Source: Acanthornis magna
Taxonomy: Eukaryota > Chordata > Aves > Passeriformes > Acanthizidae
NCBI GenBank assembly: GCA_036785705.1
Contig: JAWUZG010000029.1
Location: 12,725,501 to 12,789,500 of the forward strand
Reading direction: 5' to 3'
Length of the DNA: 64,000 nt
Shown here piece after piece: positions 32,801 through 46,972 of this stretch. Every line of letters begins with the position of its first letter. Position 1 is the stretch's first letter. Position numbers and translations under genes: made by a program. The notes under the pieces are model-generated. The model worked only from the letters and a program-made list of their open reading frames with translations, was not told where the DNA came from and made no database searches.

Positions 32801-35800
32801 GTTATTCCTCCCCCTGTACCTCCAATAAAGGCAAATTATACAGTGAGTATTACGTCTCAGTTCTTTCCAATAAATTGGGAAACAACTCTGTGGCCAAGTA
32901 TTCTGAGACTTTTTTTTCTTCTGGCAATGTGTCTATTTGGGAAATGCTTGCTTTAAATGGTTTGCAATTTCAGTAAGTATAGTAAAAGGGAGGGTGTGTA
33001 CCTTCATTTACAAGTAGAAGAGCCCATTCTAAAGCCGCTGTCCTTTGAATACTTACAGATGTGTTTTTCTTTGCTGCTGCATGTAATCCTGTTAAAACCA
33101 ACACAAATCTGCAGAACTGGAGCTGAGATTCATTCTACCACCGTTTTTGGCCCTGCACTGCATTAATTGTGTATGCTATGGTGTTAGAGCAATCATGAGA
33201 AGCAGACCTAGCTTCACTGAGGCTTAGTGCACACACAGGACTGATTTCTCCCATCATTAATTCTTTTTCTGAAAAATTCAGGTTTGTTTAGAAAAAGATT
33301 TACTTTCTTTGTAGAAATAGGCATTCTATTTGAAATTGAGTTGCTTGCAAAAAGTGGCTTTTTCAAGGAGACAGTTTCTGAGTAGTCTGTGTATATTTCA
33401 GTTCTGTTATTAAAAATGGTATTTGCCCTCAGGGCTGCAGTATCATCTGAAGCAGTGGAAATAAAATTGTGTCTGGGATATTGATGGCGTTTCTGAAGAA
33501 GCTACCTTCTCTGCATGTGAGCATGTGTGATAAAGTGGCTGCCAGTGAGAATAGTTTATTGCATATTGGTCCTTAAAGACCTCACAGCCTCCTCATTACT
33601 CTAAGAAGAAGTGTAAACTCTTTGGAATGACTGTCTTTTATGATAATCACACAAATTTATTGCACTTCATTTTAACAATTTGTATAGGCAGCTAATTAAA
33701 TCTGATTTAATGCTTTTCTGTTAGGAGTGGGATTCAGATGTGTTTCCTGTGTCACAAGTAGTTGAAGGCAGAATCCAGCAGTGCAATAAATCTGTATGAT
33801 TATCATAAAAGTCAGATGTTGTATTCTTGCAGAATTTAATCTTTTTAAATTAGAACTTTTGATGATGTAGCAATTGGAAAAACATAAAAAGTAAAGCTAA
33901 TAATCTTAAACTGTCACTGGAAATACATTTTGTTTTTTGAATTCAGAAACTGAAATGAAGAGCCGGAAGCACTTAAAAAATGGAGAAATGCGGGATTATC
34001 ATTATTATATAGTGTTTTAGCAATCCAAGAAATAAGAATATTTGGTGTAGTGAGAACATGAAGTATCTTGGTAGGGCTGAGCAGGTGCTGAAACAGATGT
34101 ATGAGATTGCTGAATTGGAAAAAGAGTGCAAGTCTGAAAAAGGGGTGCTCCTTATAACCACTGGAAAAATGTATTGAATCATAAAAGGTTATTCCTGCAT
34201 TGTCATTGCTGTCTTCATAAAGCTTTCTAAATTTCAGTGACAACCATTGTGCTGTAAGGAGGCATTTCCCATGAAGAATTTCAGCATAAAACATTATTTT
34301 AAATGTAAAGGATTTTTATATTTAAAATGTAAAGGATAAAGGATTTCAGCAATGAAGATAATTTTCCTAGAAAATAGAAGTGTATGATTGTTAACTGCTG
34401 TGATAAGTTGTCAAGAAAACCTTATTGCTGGATTTTCAAGAAGAGTGCAATTTTGTGATCCTAAGCATTTGCAACCAGCCAGCTTGCAATGTTGAGAGTT
34501 TCAAGCATAAAAACTTACTATTTAACAGTGCAGAAGAAACCTTTGTGCCTAAATGGGTCAAGTACATATCATTAATTTCAGCTTGCCTGGAGCCATACTG
34601 GCCAAAATATTGTTCACATGGTGACTGATGGATAAAAAATGTATTATTGAGCAGTATTTCCAATGGAAACATAAAATTGTGTTCTTGAAAATGGCAGCAT
34701 GGTGGCTGGTGGCTAAAGGCCAGCATGTGTCCTGGTATTATTTCTTCAAATAAAGAAAGAGGGAGAGACGCCATGTTAAATAGCCCCTTGTGATTTGAAA
34801 CTAACAAACAAAAAAGATTCTGAAAGAAAAAAAGGGGGAAATAAGAGGAGGAAAAGCTGAAGGAAAGCATAACTTTTTTTCAAAATGTTTTATTTTCGAA
34901 AGTAAATCAATGCTCTAGACAAGTCTAACAGAGCTTTATGACTGAAATAAAAATGGCTTTCCCTTTGCGGGTATATAACATTCCTGTGGTGGTTCTCCAG
35001 TTACTTCTGTGTTTCTGGGAATAGCTGATTCCAAGAAAATACTATAGCAACCACTAGATTATCTCACCTGGATCATAATTTTCTAATGACAAGACAGGAG
35101 AAGAATCCCTTAAAAGAAATAAAAGCAAAACTGCTCCACCATGTAAGTAACCTTGAGCAATTATTCATCCACAGAAGAATTTTATGGAAGTTTATTTTTG
35201 CATGCTTTCATAACTCACACGGTTAATGTTCATGGGACAGAAGTTAGAGCTGCATGTTAGAATGTAACAGTAATAAACTCCTAACAGCTGAAGCCTTACA
35301 TAAATTATTGGCAAATTACTGGTAAGGTTATAAAATCAGAATATTCCAAAACCTGTGGTTAGGTACAGCATTCACCTGGGGAAAGGTAGCAGGATATATG
35401 AGGAAAATTGGAACAAGGATGTGCAGATAAATCCCTTAATGACCAGGAAAATGAGTTGGTTCTCTAATTTCCAAAACAGACCACTGAATGTGTTGGTCGC
35501 TGAAAATGAACCTGTATTTCTTTTATGATGAAATAATTTCTTTTAGTATTTTTTAAGCTTTGATGGCGGGAATCTTAAAAGGCATGAACATGGATTTTAG
35601 ATTATCACTTTCTGTGAAACAATGGTACAATTTATGTTTTTGCCTTGCAAATCCCACCCTTGTTTAAAATATTTTCTGCTGCTCACTAATCCAGGTTTTA
35701 AGGAAAACAGAAACATTGAGTGTAGTATTTCTATGACACTAAACTTGGTTCCTATGTACTTGCCAGTAGCAAAGATGTTCCTTCATGAACATCTTCCAAA

Positions 35801-37744
35801 ATGTGTTGTTTGACATGAAAAGATGTACTGGTGATGGAGACTTTTCCCTTTGGTTGGAAATAACTCTTGTTTGAGGCTTTTCAGGTTTGCTGGTTCTCTG
35901 TCTGTGCACACATGTTCTTTAATGGTATAAATGCTGAATTCTGTGCCTGCCTTCTGTTGTTTTAGTTCTTGGGGCTATCTGCCAGCATTACAAATTCTCC
36001 ACATAGCAGAAAAAACCCCCAACGTAATTCAAAATGCGCTAGTGAAAATAGTGTCATCAGGTCATTGTTTTAATGAATCAGTGAAGGGACTGCTATGAAT
36101 TGTGCCAAAAACTAAAGAGCCGTTATCAGGAGGATACTTTGGAGGAACTTTTGGACAGATCCTGTACAAGGGCTTCTGGGAGGAGAACAAAGAATTCAGC
36201 AGCTTCATTCTGGCAAGGTAAATCACATGGATTGACTGTTGTTCAATTTGTTTTCAATGTCAAATGGGCCAACAGAGGAAGGCTAAGGATGGGACAGCTT
36301 TTGGTTTTTTTTTAGTTGGAAGCCTCCTTGCTAGCAGGCTACAATCGTTTAGATTCTGAGGATTTTTTTACGCCAGTCCAAACTATATTTTGTGAGTCCC
36401 AAACTTACAGTTTTTCAGTTCGTGTTTGCAATTTGAACAAGACAGTTCTTTGTGAGGTGAAAAAACCATGTTATTTTCATTGGTATATTAGTTATTTTAC
36501 TTATTTTACTGATTTTTTCATGTGTGTCCTTCTTTGGTGAAACATACAATTTGCAAAACTGGATCTGTATTTAACCCCACAGAACCAGAGAAATTTAGGT
36601 TTTCAAGGTGACACTTTAAGTATGCTTCCTTGAAAAGAGATCCTTTGTGTCGTTGAGGTGTGTGGACATTTTTTATTAAAGCTTTCCTAGGTGTGCATTA
36701 GCTAGTAATAATGGCAGTGCTGCTTTTGGGCAGCCTCAAATGCCTTCATGAACTTTAGCTCTTGTGTATTTATTAGGCCTGAGTGCCTTGATGCCTTAGT
36801 GAATGGCGCGTCTTTAAGAGCACAAACAACCTGAGTTCTTTCCTGGGAAGAATGCTGGAGAACAGGGATCCAAAACAACTGGGATGCAAAATTCACTCAT
36901 GCCCTGCCTGCTGATCTGATGCCAGTGTGGCTCCAGTGTGGGGAAAAGTCCTGGTGTGAAGGTCTGGGGATTGGGGGCTGCTGCCATCCTGCACAGGAAT
37001 GAGAGAGAGGCTTCAGGAGCACAGAGCTGCAGTGATATTTAGTGGGAGCAAAGCTCTGTGAGACATCACTGTCCTTTCCTGCAGCTGTGGTCCCCAGTGG
37101 CCTTGGGTCAAGGTCCCCTTCTGTCTTCCCTGTTTTTGCCATGTCCAAATTTGAAACATCTGCTAGTGGGAACAGAGAGGATAGCAGTGCAGGTACACCA
37201 CTTCATGTGTTCAAAGCTCTTAACAAACATTAATTAATTAAGCCTCAGCAAGTTCTTATGAGGCAGGTATTTATTCCAGCTGAGTGTTTGTGTCTGCAAT
37301 CAAGAATATGCTAGACTTAATCCTCCTGTCAATCAGCCTAATTGATTTAAATGTCTAATTGGGTAGACTGACTCAAGTAAGTTCTGTTTGAGAAAGGGTA
37401 GCCTGGGGAAGAGAATTATACAGGGGAGAAAAACATTGCAAGAGGAAATCCTCAGCCAAGGAAAGGCAAGGACAACTGTCAGTGGTGGTTATAAAAGCAG
37501 CTGGGGAGACAGGACCTATTTTTTCAGGACCTTCTAGCTCAAATAACCTAGAATTTACAGTCAGTCTTTTTAAAGGAGTTGGTTTCAACAGGAGAATTTC
37601 AAAGAGAAAGTCCCTAGGAGCAGCAATGAGTAGTAGTGCAAAGGAGAGCAGTAAGGGACTGAGGGAGGCTACTCTGTGCATGGGTTCAGATTCTCTCATC
37701 TGCACTTTGTCTAGAGAATGGCAGCTGCCCTTTGCATCTTTCTG
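29861..37744. other. Intergenic DNA downstream of DCLK3, no gene recognised
   Basis: I see no splice-compatible coding series with protein similarity, no RNA gene and no recent transposon. In mammals the next gene on this side is STAC, facing DCLK3. I looked for SH3-type or C1-type coding segments on the minus strand and recognised none. A homeobox-site-rich stretch at 37228-37385 is listed as a finding. Confidence 0.55.
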
Positions 37745-37756
37745 GCATTCTGAAAC

Positions 37757-37806
37757 TAGATGATTTTTAGCGGTCCCTTCCAACCCAAACCATTCTACGA
37801 TTCTAA
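37757..37806 (+). mobile_element. CR1 LINE 3'-terminal stub
   Basis: A short remnant reading 'agatgatttttagcggtccc', then 'ttccaacccaaaccattcta' and 'cgattct', which is the last part of CR1. All upstream parts are missing. It also explains why an antisense frame across here looks CR1-like. Confidence 0.85.
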
Positions 37807-40800
37807 CACCACTTCTTACTGTGGTGTTGAAAAGTAGGTAGGGTTTAAGTGTGCTGCAGACCCAAGCTGTCTGCCATGGGGTGTGGAGAAGGGGAAAAAG
37901 GTTGCAAATGGGAGACCTGAGCTGACAGGTGTTGCAAAGGGAAAGCCCCAGGCTCAAAGAGGCAGCTTGGAGCTCTCTTTTGTGCTGTGGTCTCCGCTAG
38001 ACATTTTCTGCGTCTCTTCAGGGGACTAGAAAGCATTTTAGAAAGTCATTCCTCTATCTTCTTCCAAGGTAAGATTCCTGTGGCATTCCTTCTTCCCAGT
38101 GGCAGGCCTGATCTTTTAAAACTTGAGGAAAAGGACCCTGCCCTTTTCTCAGGCATCAGAACTGGCTTGTGCTGTTGATTTAGCCTACAGTGGGACTGCT
38201 GTCTGTGCTGGAGCACATATTTCATCTTCCTTCACTGTCTATAACTCATTTCAGGGCTGTGTGTAAACTCCAGACATTTTCCAGGTTGGGTCTTGCCTCC
38301 TACTTCACACTGGTCTCATTCCCTTCTGTGTGGCTTCAGCACAGGCAAACCTTTATAGCTTAGGACATTGCTGCAAGAGAAGCACTTTTGAGAACTGAGT
38401 TTTAGTGGAACTTTACATGAATATTTTAGATACTTTGCTTAGATGAGTGCTATGAGGTTTAAGAAGAAGGAAGTCTACAAAGACTGTTTAAAACACCTTC
38501 TGTGGAGCAGCATCCAGAGACATTCTTTGTTGTGGCAGGGGAGGTATAAGTAGAGTCTAAAGAGCAGCTTAGAAACAAACAAAAAAATCCAATGCCATCC
38601 TTCAAAATTTCACCACTGAAAGCAATCCTTGTGGAAATCCACAGGGAAAGTAAACAGCAGGTAATTTTTTTTGCAGTTGCTGCAGAGAAACCATCTTCTT
38701 GCCTGCATCCCTTTCTACAATCTGCAAACAGCTTTGAAAAAGAGATATAGCTGTAGTTTCAAGCTGACAAGAATTGCAATATGAAATTCATTTCAGAGGG
38801 GAAAAAATGAAAAAGGATGTCTACGAAAGGGTATGACTTAGGAAGCTGTATTAACCTGTGAAAAATGTTGCTTTGTATATTGTGATATCAAGAACCTTTA
38901 TGTCAAACTAAAATCCAATAATATTACTATGTTTTAAACACAGATGTTCCTTTTGTCTTCACCCTTTTCTTATGAACAAAGGAATGGTGATTTGAAACAG
39001 AAACAACTAAATAAATTTCCAAAGAGCTTTAAGCACAAGACAGATAATTTAGATGATGTTCACCAAAATGTGGTAAACCTGGAAAAAAGTATATACATAG
39101 GTAATATTACTCCAGGTTTCTGTTTTCAGTGGGCTTTTATTTTCAGTGTCTCTCAATAAAATTGCAATTTTAGGAAATGAAAGTGACATTACACTTTGTT
39201 ACACAACATATTCACGCACATGTACTTATCTCATTTTTTCCAGTGATGCTGACTTGTCCCAGAAACAATACAAATAATTTGAGAGGATTTTTCCATTAAC
39301 TAAAATGATAAAGGTTTACAGTGCTGTGGTGTCTTGAAGTGTCTCTTGAAGTGAAGAGCCTTTTAGGTAATTCTGTCTTTACTAAAGCAGCTTTGATATT
39401 TTAGCAAGAACACACCTCTCATGGTGCAGCTGTACTTAGACAAAGTGACATCCAGAAGAGAAACAGGACAAATAAGTGCTGGATGTATTCATCCCACATT
39501 TGTAGCTATAGCTGCACAACCTGCGAGCTGGTCTGTCTGCAGAGAGAGAAAGGGCTCTTCCTAAACTCGTAAGGAAAATTAAACCGGAAAGGACAGGAAA
39601 GCAAAAAGAAATGAGAGAAGAAAGAGAGGTGAAGGACTGTCTAAGCTGACTGAATGCTTTTGCCATGGTTCTTGCGACCTGTAAGCTAAAGGTGCCTTGG
39701 GTGACTTGAACCTGTACATCAGCCGGTGCTGTGCTGCCAGGCTGGGCTCACGGGCATTTGGTGGAGGCTGCTCACTCCCAAATTAGCCCAGTCTGACCCG
39801 TGCCTCCTTCCTGCTCATGTTGTTGTGAGCTCTTTTTATTTGCTAATACTTCAGGTAGCTGGTGAGTTCACTTGCCTGCTTGATAAGGTCTCTAGTGCCA
39901 GGCAGAGGGTGACTTCAACCTTCTTCAATTTTCCCTCTGATCCATTCAGCTCTCATATAAAGCCTTCAGAACAGAGTGCTAAAAGCAATGGACCTTTCTT
40001 ATCTTTTGCACATGGGCCTTGAGGCATCGCTACTGGGAATTATTTATGGACATGCTCCTTTTTCATCTTAATAGAAGTATACATTTTCTTCCCAAAGTTT
40101 TCCATTAACAGCCAATAATGCTTGCATAAATTGTTTCCCACAGGGCTTACTTCCTTGCCAGGACTGAATTATTTAATGTATTCCTGCTTCAGGCAGCAGG
40201 AGGATGCACACAGAAATCCCACAGTGCTCAGGGAGGTCTTCTCTCTCAGGGAAGAGATGAGTGTGCTCCAAGGAAATCGATGAGTGCACAACTCCAGCCA
40301 AAGCCTGTGAGCAGTATGTGGAAAAATACTCACGAACACTTGTTAAATCCTCAGTTTTAGGCCTCAGGATCATCAAGGCTTCAGAAAAACTTGCAATGAC
40401 CCTGTGAAACACACTGAGTAGAAGTAAACTGATAGTGAAGGGAGGGTAGGAAAGGGGAGGTGGTGTCCCATGGCTGCCCAGGCCAGCAGTACCAGACCTG
40501 TCTTGGCTCGCTGAGGGTGCAGGGAGCTGTGCAAGGAGCAGGGCCATCAGCTGTGCAGTGCAGCATCTTTGGAATGGTGGTACTTGCCCCCCCGAGCAGC
40601 AGAGCTGCTGTCCTGGGAGGTGCCGCAGGAGGTGGTGAGTGCCAGCCATGGCAGAACCATGACTTGCTCTCTCAAAGCCTCTGCAGCCCTGCACATTCAT
40701 CTGGCCCCAGCAAAACCCACCCTGGGACTCTTCCCTCTTCTGCAAGACACCTGTAATGCAGGATTTTTTAAATTGCTCATACCCTGGCTGGGTTTCACAC

Positions 40801-42527
40801 AGTAAGCACACCGGGGTTTATGCCCAGCTTATCCGTACAGCTCTGTGCACAGTTATAGACTTCTGATTTTTCCTTCCCCTTCTAATGTTTCAGTTTTATT
40901 ACGGTTTCTGAGGGAGAGAGCCGTGGTCGGGGAGGCCACCGGGTGGTGCTCTTGGCACAGAAATGGGGGACCTGGGGCACTGCAGGGCGCTGCTCTCCAC
41001 TCGGGATTGAGCTCCGTGAAAAGGTTTGGGCTTGGCTGCAGCAGTAATTTGCAAATGAACTTTCACACCAACAGCTGCTCCTCTCCAGGATGCACAAAAG
41101 TCTCCTGATTTTGAAATTAGTCCAGGAAAAGCATTTTAAATATAGACATCTTCTTCCAATGTCTCCCAAAGGGGGAAAAAACCCCAGTTTTAAAATGGGA
41201 ATCTTCTGGAAACCCCCTTAGCAAAGAGTGTGGTCCTGAGGATGGCTCTGACAGTGCCTCGACTTGTGCACAGGAGAGGACAGGAGCACCAGTTGTGCTA
41301 GCCTAGCGTTTGTTACATGTACCACAGCTGCCATGGGCAGCGGGTGTGGAAATTTGGTATTTTTGTTTTAAATCTCCCCAGGGAAAAAGTGCGAAGATGC
41401 CTTCCTTCTGCCTGCTTCCCTGAGAAGACTCTCTAGTGTTCTGGTCCCGAGGGTCTGCCCCAGGGGAACTCACACAGTGCCTGTCCTGGTGGGGAGGTGG
41501 CAGCAAGGATGTCCCAGCCATCCCAGCAGCCTGTGCCAGTGCCCAGTTAGATCCCTTGGCTGTCTCTGTGGGAACTGGGCTGACACCTGGAATGTGGTTG
41601 CAAAGGTAGTCTTCTCACCTTCTCCTACTGGCAATCCTTTAATTTTTCCCTGCTACAGCCCTGTTTTTCTGGAATTGTTTCTCTGGTACAAACTATGCCT
41701 GTAGCAGTCACCCTCTGGCAGTGAATGACCCCCTGTGTTTTTCACAGTTTGAAGACTTGGCTGTTTTGGCCCCTGTTTTGCCCTCACCTCCCAATCAGCC
41801 TGTCTGTGTTAGAGATGAAATCCAAGATTCGTGCCCATTGCTGAGATGAGTAGAACAGTGGTCAGTGATGTGCCGTCTGACACCATCAGATACAAGGAAG
41901 GATCCAAATAGACCTGAACAGGGGACAGTCTTGTAAGTCATGTCCCCGAGTGATAAATAGATAGAGGGTGGATGTAGATGCTGGAGATAAAATGTGTTAT
42001 TTTGTTCTCTGTGTTACTGAGAAATGTGGGCTGTTTGCTTTTCTCTGATTCAGAGCTGAGGAGCTTTGTTTCTGCGCTATGCTAAGGCTGACCTGTGCTG
42101 CTGGAATTCGGACACTGGTCCTGGACCAGCCATTCCCTAGCAGCTGAAACTGCTGGGATAGGCGGGAGTCAGCTGAAATGGGGGCTTGTTGCCAGGCAGA
42201 GTGTCAGAACATGTCTTGGGACCTCAGCAACCTCCCTTTCCTCAGCTTTTTTCCCCCTGATGTTTTACTTCTGCTAGAGGGGAATATTGAATTTTTATAG
42301 CACTTTGCTTCTTCAAGTTCCTGTGCTCAGCTTCTTTTCACAGCCTCCAGCATCCTCATGAGAAGGTGAGGCACAGGGAGAACAAAGGCCTTTGAGGTGC
42401 TGGTGAGCAATTCTCTTCCTGCTGGCAGCCCAGTATGTGGTCACTACCTCTCATTTTGGGCATGGCACAGGTGCTGCAACAGCACTGACCTCTCCAAATT
42501 ACTCCATGGAAGCAGCTGCCCTTATAT

Positions 42528-42551
42528 TAAAAAAAAAAAAAAGAAAAAAAA
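42528..42551. repeat. A-rich simple repeat
   Basis: Fourteen or more A residues, one G, then eight A residues. It may be the tail of an unrecognisable retroposon or a plain homopolymer. Confidence 0.85.
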
Positions 42552-44498
42552 GACCACTGGTGCTACTGTTGTAACAGGTGTAAAAACCAAATAAGATACC
42601 AGAACAAAACACTGGATTGTCTGTAAGCAGTCAGTTGCAGCCACCTCAGGTTCCTGATTCTTTGGACCAGGACAGGAATTCTGCTGGGTTATTTTAGCCC
42701 AAGGTTTGAGACCTGATCTCTCAAGTCATGGGTTTCAGCTGTTCCACTGCTGCTGCAGGGCAGCACTGAGGGACTGACTGCAGGTCCCTGTCTTACACTG
42801 CGTGCGGGACTTGTGCTCTTGAACCTGGGGTTTGAGCCTGTGGCAAAAATGGCCATCGCTAGGCTTGGTGGAGTTCACTTTGGAAACATACATTAACCTG
42901 ATTTCAAGTCTGTTGAAATAAATCTAAATTTTTATGATGGATGAAAATTCATTCTCGTTCTTGGGTTAAACTGACCTTCCTCTAGGGCTGTCCTAACAAA
43001 TGAGCAGGACAGGGGGAAGTAGGACCTCTGAGGTTGTTTCCTCCTGTTGTTTGAGCACAAGACTCTGGTGGGGATGTTCACTTGGAGATTCTGTTAGTAT
43101 GGAAAGAGGGAAAAGACAAAGGTACTAAGAAAGTGTTGTGCTGTTGAAGATGTGCTTGCAGTACATAACTTTTTCACAAGAGGTCTCTCTATTGTCTTCC
43201 AAAGTTCAGGAGAGATGAATTCGCTAATATAAAGTTCAGCTATGAGGGAGCCCCTCTGCAGATTATTATTATTTATAAAAAATGTTTTGGGTACATAAAA
43301 TGGTGGCCGACTATGACAGGGATATGTTTTGTACACTACTCTGATTTTTTTTTTTTTTTGATAGATCATCCCTTTTAACAATATATACCATTAGAATTGT
43401 TTGATTTCAAAATCAAATGTAATTGAAGTAATCAAGCTTGGAAAGGAAAGAAGTTAAGGGATCCACTAGACCCTCGCCTTATAGCAGATCAAGACTTTCC
43501 AGTTCTTGAGGTTAGATGTATTTATTGTTCAGATGAACTGAAAAAAAAAAAAATTGTCTTATTGCCAGAAACTTGAACTACCAAAATGACAGACTTCCTG
43601 TCTGAAACATACTTTTAACAAGAAGTTATGTTCTGAAGATGCTCTTGAAAGAGCTGCACAAGCTGTTCACACACATAGCTTGAAAGAAAAAAGCTACATA
43701 GGAAATACAATACGTTTTGCAAATCTTGAGGCAAAAAAATGTCCAGAACTCTATGAAACCATGAAGAAAATATGTGTTTGTGCTATAAGTGGTAGCTGCC
43801 TGGTCTGGATGTTCAGGCCAAGAGAATAAGGGTGAATTTTCTGGATCTGCTGTGCAGATTTTGTTTAAAAATAGGTCATTGCCACACCTGAAAGTTTGTT
43901 AGTGTCTGACAGGTGGCAGGCATGACCCTTTGTCTGGAGGGAGCATGGCAATTTGTTGAGCATTTGTGTGTATACATGATCATCTGTGAGCAAGTATGAG
44001 GTCTGGTCCTTTTGTTTACCACTGAAAGATGGGTTTGGTACCATTTATAGACCATGCAGAGCATTCAAGTGCATACAAGGAACACATTTTGGAGGGAAGA
44101 CTTTTGGAAAGACACTTTTTTTTTTTAAATGGAAGTGCATCCAAGACTGTAAAGCTTTAAGCCTTAGCTTAATAAAGAATCATGGAAATAAACAAATTTT
44201 GTCGCAGTCCATCACCTGGAGCCTGCTTACTTCCTTGGAGAACACAGAGAAACTTCAGAAGACAAACCAGAGACTCCTGTGCCTTCTCAATGTTTATCCC
44301 TGCCCCTGTGTTGCAGACATTGCTTTGAGCCACGTTTCTCTTGCAGTTTGTTTCCTACATAGTAAAACCTGGAAATATTACCAATTCCCATCACATTTCA
44401 AATCTTGGTGGATATTCAGGGGATAAACTGCCTTATGTGTACAAATTTCTCTCTTCCTTCTTTTTTAAAATTTAATGTTAGCTTTATGAATCCCCTGG

Positions 44499-44576
44499 AA
44501 AAAACAAAACAAACCAAAAAAACCCAACACAAACCAAAACAAAACACCCCAACAAAACAAAAAAACCCCCAAAACA
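44499..44576. repeat. A/C-only low-complexity tract (78 nt)
   Basis: For 78 nt the + strand contains only A and C, in irregular AAAAC, AACCA and CCCC units. The complement is pure G/T. It looks like a decayed A-rich tail or an expanded AAAAC-type microsatellite. Confidence 0.92.
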
Positions 44577-46972
44577 TTGGCATTAAGAAACTTACTGAAG
44601 GGGGAAAAAATCTCAACACATAGTTGTGAGGCTAGAGATCAGCCATACTCACAAGTTCACAAAAAAGAAATTTCAGGATTGGGTCATTTATGTGCTTTGA
44701 AAAAAGGCTGCCAAGTAGTTTTTGTTAGAGAATCAGCTGATTGCACAAGTTCAGAAAATGTCTGAATGAGAGTAGTCTGTACTATCCAGGCATATTTGGA
44801 TTTAGGACTGCATCTACCTTCCCATGAATGGATCATAAAATGTTAATATGGTTCTGCTTGAAGCTCCAGAAACCTCTAAGGTTTATGTAGGTTTTAAAAT
44901 TTGAGCTTTGAATTTATCTGCTCCCATTTGAAAAGACACCTGAGTTACATATCTAATCTGACTTCTTTCAGCTCTTAAAAAATAATAAAAAAATTGGGTT
45001 TGAAAGGGAATCAAGTATGACATTTTAAAAAAATCTTCTGGATTGTTTGAATTTTGGTCTGTGCTATTTGCTAGATAAGCACTTAAATTCTAATGGGGTT
45101 GACTCATAAGGTAAAGTTGTAATATGTTATCCTGTATATCACTCTGATTATCCTTTATGGAATGGAATGTCACACCTGCCAAAGTGTTAAACAAAGTATT
45201 TTTATATGACATCTTTTATCTCAAAGCAGTCCATGAAGCACTGAAATGGTTCTCTAAACTTCCAGATGATGGGGACATTTACTGCTGGGTGAGTCGTGTT
45301 TTCAGAGGTGATTAAGGATTTGGGATTTGGACCCAGAAGACTGATCCTCCTCTTATGTTGTCCCCTGCAGTCAGGAAAGTTTCTGGTGTATTGCAGGGAA
45401 CAACTGCTTGACTCACATGTTTTAAATCAAATCAGGATCAAAGCACTTATGGATGTCTAGTCAACCAGCAATTGGTGAACATCAGTATTAGCAGCACAAC
45501 AGGTAAACCATGGGCCTGGATACTTTCAAGATGCAAATTAGAGTCTATAAATGCATAAACTTCCTCTTATAACTAACCCTCCTAACCTTCTGACAATGCT
45601 GAACTGAGGTTTACCTGCTATTCTTACCACTTCTCTCCCCGTTCCTGTAAATTTTCATGCATCTTTCACATTTGATTCCAAGCTGATGCCTTTTCTCAAG
45701 ACTCTTCAGAATTCTCCTTCCATTTCTGTTTGGTCCATCTGATCATTTTCTTAGGCAAACTCTGTTAACTCTTGTTAATTTTCTCCTGGCAACGTGAATT
45801 TTGAGGCAGACACTCTGCACAGAGTTCTCAGGACTTTATTTGCAAACACTGTTTACTCCTGCATCCCTTTCAAATCGTCCCTTGTTATCCAAGTGCAGGA
45901 ACCTCCATGTTGCTGCAATTTCTGCTTCTTCCTAGAACTGGAAGTAAAAAAAGATCTGTTGATAGAGAATCTTAAAGCACCTGAGTGGCCTAGACAAACC
46001 AAATCGTGTCACTTTGTGAAACTGGGACTCAGGATCCCAAGATGCTATTCAGAGAGCTGCTCACTGATTTTTTCAAAGGACTCTTTCAGCAAAGAGCACC
46101 TTGAGTGAAAAATGCTCTGAGCTCTTCAGCATACATGTGGAGTGTGCAGTTTCAGGCCTTGTAATCTGAGCTGGAGGCCCATCTGTCCATCATATGTGTT
46201 GGATCCTAGAGCATCTCACAAAGGAATGTAAAGAGAATCCCCTCAGAAGACAAAGAGCTCAGCCTGGCCAGAGCCGTGCATTGCCCCATGGCTGGAGCTG
46301 AGGAAGAAGCTACCTCACTCAAACAATGGTTCATGGAAACCACTAGTAACTCATGGAAACCACTGCTTCAGGTGCCAGAACAACCACTCATGGACACAGG
46401 GAGCCTCAGGCCACCTTCCAGCAGGGATTAATTCCTTATGCTGGTGCCCAGTTGGTGGATTAAGTGTCCTTGCATCTTCCTCAATGCAGCAAGGAACAGT
46501 GAGTGAGATGGCTTCCTTACAAAACCACTCAGGCTCAGGCACAGAGAGTTACTGAAGCCTGAGGAACATTCAGGTCCCCAGGCAGCAACACTGTCCTCCT
46601 AATTGTTGTCTCCTGCTGTATTTTTGAGAGAGAAGTTAGTGTTTGCAGATTGTCTGTGCAGGTGTGCTTGTCTGCACTTTCATTTCTAGACAGCATGAAG
46701 GACACTCTCCCTGCTCTGGGCTGACGATGCCCTGCCATAAAAAGCACCGAGCTTTGCAACTTCTTGGGGATATGGAAACAAACAAAATGAGTGGCAAAAA
46801 AAAAGAATTTCCTTTGAATTTCAGATGTCAGGGAAATAAGCACATCTGATATGTGTCAACTTGCCATGCAGAATTGTTTTCTGACAGGATCCATGGGTCC
46901 TTGCCCGGAAATTTAATTATAAAAGATATCCATTAAATACATCCAGTATTTGTAAAGCCAAAAAATTTGGGA

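Larger units (their letters stand above)
37807..46972. other. Intergenic DNA, no gene recognised
   Basis: Mostly unique sequence. Local GC rises around 40400-41100 and 41200-41700, but without CpG-island density and without a credible coding series. Simple repeats: an A-rich run at 42528-42551 and an A/C-only tract at 44499-44576. A 14-bp direct repeat (tcatggaaaccact) occurs at 46331-46344 and 46351-46364. Confidence 0.55.

Noticed and set aside
37373..37957. Minus-strand 194-codon frame
   Set aside because: It crosses the CR1 stub at 37757-37806 in antisense, and the rest shows no similarity or splice logic.
40173..40811. Minus-strand 212-codon frame
   Set aside because: It sits in a locally GC-richer stretch with overlapping open frames on both strands. 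There is no recognisable domain and no supporting promoter or splice structure.
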